DNA of 8,086 bases from Promethearchaeota archaeon (lineage in GTDB: Archaea > Asgardarchaeota > Lokiarchaeia > Sigyniarchaeales > SOKP01), in NCBI GenBank assembly GCA_019894815.1, contig JAGXNU010000092.1:1-8086 (forward strand). The letters are read 5' to 3'. The notes below the pieces were generated by a model. It made no database searches. It saw only the letters and a program-made list of their open reading frames with translations, and was not told the DNA's origin. This document shows positions 6,597-8,086 of this stretch, piece after piece. A program made the translations under genes and the position numbers. The stretch's first letter is position 1. Each line of letters begins with the position of its first letter.

Positions 6597-6617
6597 AATT
6601 ATAAAAAGTGAAATTAA

Positions 6618-7307
6618 ATGTTATATCAGTTAGATTTTACAGAAGCATTCTTACGGCCACTAGCAGAATTTGCAGGATTCTTTATTTTAGTTCTTGGAGT
6701 TATTTGGATGATTTATGCTTTTTATGAAGCGAAAAGACGAGGATCTTTTAAAGAACGGAAAGTTGAGGATTGGAATTTTAAAATTACCAAGTTTTTAAAA
6801 ATTCTAACCTATTTGGGATTTTTTGTAGGGATACTTAGCATCCTTTGTGGTGTTGGAGGCTTAATTCTGAATGAGCCACCAAGCTTCGCATTTGCCCATC
6901 AACAAACTATACTAGGTATCGATCCTCCAACAGCTAGTCTTTTTACATCTGCATTACTAATTATTTTAGGAATCCTCACATTTTTGAAACCCATAAATGA
7001 TCTACCTATAGGGAGTGTATTAGGGCTATTAACAGCAACCTTCGTTGTGATATTTGCGTCTTTAGCAATCCCAGATACAGCAAAGCAATTAATCGCAGTT
7101 TTCATTGATCCTAAATTACTTTTGATCATTTTGTTTATTGTGATATTTGCAATTGTAGCATTAACGGTGAAATTCTATATCGGTAGCTTAATGGCTATAT
7201 CGAAGGCAATATCCTGGCCACCTTTGGCATTTATTGTTGCAGTTTTTTGCTTGCTCCAAGGCTTTCTCTTGTTAGTGATTGGTGTGTCAATAACGGGCTT
7301 TTTATAG
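6618..7307 (+). CDS. six-transmembrane-helix protein of unknown function
   Basis: I do not recognise this 229-residue protein. Hydrophobic segments at about 17-37, 62-84, 105-123, 131-151, 166-186 and 202-226 predict six membrane helices. The basic loop between helices 1 and 2 (38-61, with KRRGSFKERK) should be cytoplasmic by the positive-inside rule. The topology would then be N-out, C-out, with the largest outside loop (85-104) rich in Pro, Phe and Gln (NEPPSFAFAHQQTILGIDPP). There is no signal peptide cleavage pattern, no cysteine pair and no ATP-binding or transporter signature. Only C77 and C211 are present, both inside predicted helices. It is flanked by its own AT-rich promoter region and a shared terminator region, so it looks monocistronic. 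A small channel, transporter subunit or membrane-organising protein are all possible; the sequence supports none of them specifically. Confidence 0.75.
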   Translation: MLYQLDFTEAFLRPLAEFAGFFILVLGVIWMIYAFYEAKRRGSFKERKVEDWNFKITKFLKILTYLGFFVGILSILCGVGGLILNEPPSFAFAHQQTILGIDPPTASLFTSALLIILGILTFLKPINDLPIGSVLGLLTATFVVIFASLAIPDTAKQLIAVFIDPKLLLIILFIVIFAIVALTVKFYIGSLMAISKAISWPPLAFIVAVFCLLQGFLLLVIGVSITGFL

Positions 7308-7323
7308 CTCCTCTCAGTAAATA

Positions 7324-7367
7324 ATCTTTATTTTCTTTTACATCTTTTTTATTAAAAAAATGAAAAA
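7324..7367. terminator. bidirectional terminator region between convergent genes
   Basis: On the + strand, T-rich tracts at 7327-7352 (ending catctttttta) follow the membrane protein gene. On the minus strand, the A run at 7354-7360 and the one at 7363-7367 become U tracts after the radical SAM gene. Facing T6 and A7 runs around 7345-7360 could also form a weak A-T stem. This 74-base gap separates two convergent genes and most likely terminates both. Confidence 0.45.
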
Positions 7368-7381
7368 TGCTGTTAAATTTC

Positions 7382-8086
7382 TCAATTAATATTTCCTATT
7401 ATATCTTTTTTAAAATCATAACCGCAGTTTGGACATTTTTTATCTTTCGTAATATCTAAATTAGTAAAACTATATCCTCGCCTGCCTATAATTAGATGGT
7501 TGCAGTTTGGGCAGTAAGTGTTACTCCCTTTATTGTGCGGTAAATTACCAACATATATATAATTTAAACCAATATTTTTAGCGATATTATAAGCTCGATC
7601 AAGTACATCAAGAGGAGTACTTTTCGGTGAAGGTGTTTTAAAATCAGGATGGTAAGCAGAAAAATGGGTAGGTGTATTTTGTCCTAAATTATTAAATACC
7701 CATTTTGATAATTCTTCAATATTATTTTTACTATCATTTAACTCAGGGATTATTAAATTCGTGATTTCCACGTGAATTCCATTTTCTTTGAACAATTTCG
7801 CAGTGTCTAATACGGGTTGAACTGATTTGACACCGCATATCTTCTTATAAAAATCATCAGACATTGATTTAATATCTATGTTTGCAGCGTCTATACCGGC
7901 GTCTATTAATTCTTTTGAAGCTTCTGGAGTAGAATAACCATTAGTTACCAGTATAGTCTTAATATCCTCTTTCTTAAGCAATCTATTTGTATCTAATATC
8001 CATTCATGCCAAATAAGTGGTTCATTATAGGTATACGCTAGGGTTTCTGCTCCACTTTTAATGACTCTTTTCACTAATTGTTCGGG
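7382..8086 (-). CDS. amrS: AmmeMemoRadiSam-system radical SAM enzyme AmrS, 5'-truncated by window edge
   Basis: The frame stays open to the right edge: four codons (PEQL) precede the GTG at 8074, so that GTG is internal. About 234 codons of the C-terminal part are visible. The radical SAM CxxxCxxC cluster lies outside the window. Diagnostic blocks in order are LAYTYNEPLIWHEW (the AYTYNEP segment of this family), ILVTNGYSTPEA, AANIDIKSM, EITNLIIPELNDS, TPTHFSAYHPD and YIYVGNLPHNKGSNTYCPNC. A C-terminal zinc-ribbon-like part has two CPNC pairs, encoded near 7502-7513 and 7424-7435, with the RRGY motif between. This is the order seen in AmrS (TIGR04337-like), a relative of pyruvate formate-lyase activating enzyme that is co-distributed with AMMECR1 and Memo proteins. 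The substrate is not something I can name from the sequence. The AMMECR1 and Memo partners are not in the window. It converges on the membrane protein gene. Confidence 0.9.
   Translation of the reverse strand, partial: PEQLVKRVIKSGAETLAYTYNEPLIWHEWILDTNRLLKKEDIKTILVTNGYSTPEASKELIDAGIDAANIDIKSMSDDFYKKICGVKSVQPVLDTAKLFKENGIHVEITNLIIPELNDSKNNIEELSKWVFNNLGQNTPTHFSAYHPDFKTPSPKSTPLDVLDRAYNIAKNIGLNYIYVGNLPHNKGSNTYCPNCNHLIIGRRGYSFTNLDITKDKKCPNCGYDFKKDIIGNIN

Noticed and set aside
6485..6617. Possible small RNA or small gene in the 133-base gap before the membrane protein
   Set aside because: No ORF with start signals, no stable GC-containing stem and no tRNA-like cloverleaf; the AT-rich sequence is explained by a terminator and promoter.
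6899..7129. 76-codon open frame on the minus strand
   Set aside because: It lies wholly within the membrane protein gene on the opposite strand and shows no recognisable motif or start signals.
8072..8074. GTG at 8074 as the start of the radical SAM gene
   Set aside because: The frame continues to the window edge, and the missing upstream part must contain the CxxxCxxC cluster essential to the family.
1..8086. Defence island, mobile element or CRISPR content
   Set aside because: No transposase, integrase, terminal inverted repeat, direct-repeat array or recognised defence gene is visible. The exonuclease plus methyltransferase pair lacks restriction-modification motifs.

Overview
The window is AT-rich, gene-dense DNA that reads as archaeal. 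The strongest evidence is an Rli1/ABCE1 ribosome-recycling ATPase, a family found only in archaea and eukaryotes. Most start codons also lack a Shine-Dalgarno sequence and instead have a TATA-like element about 25-30 bases upstream, as expected for archaeal leaderless transcripts. The AmmeMemoRadiSam-type radical SAM enzyme at the right end fits too. Low GC, a bacterial/eukaryotic-type FAD glycerol-3-phosphate dehydrogenase and an SCP2 lipid-binding protein together suggest an Asgard (Lokiarchaeia-like) genome. That placement is inference and was not tested.

Layout, left to right. The + strand carries the 3' part of a YprB-type RNase H-like exonuclease (2-451), a class I SAM methyltransferase (484-1128), a PfkB-family sugar/nucleoside kinase of unknown substrate (1185-2369) and a divergent Rli1/ABCE1 (2376-4241). 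The kinase and rli1 are 6 bases apart and are probably co-transcribed. Converging on rli1 with a 12-base gap is a minus-strand SCP2 sterol-carrier-domain protein (4254-4685). Its promoter lies back to back with that of an FAD-dependent glycerol-3-phosphate dehydrogenase (4796-6484, +). Next come a six-helix membrane protein that I do not recognise (6618-7307, +) and, converging on it, the C-terminal part of the radical SAM enzyme AmrS (7382-8086, -), which runs off the right edge.

How the genes work together: no single pathway covers the window. Three loose themes are visible. The left block links nucleic-acid processing and translation (exonuclease, methyltransferase, Rli1) with an orphan PfkB kinase. 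The centre pairs two lipid-related genes, SCP2 and G3P dehydrogenase, from one 110-base divergent promoter region. The right end is a membrane protein next to AmrS. I found no RNA gene, CRISPR array, insertion sequence, integrase or phage gene. The most interesting item is the Rli1: it keeps all eight Fe-S cysteines and both ATPase sites, but departs from the family consensus in several otherwise very conserved places.
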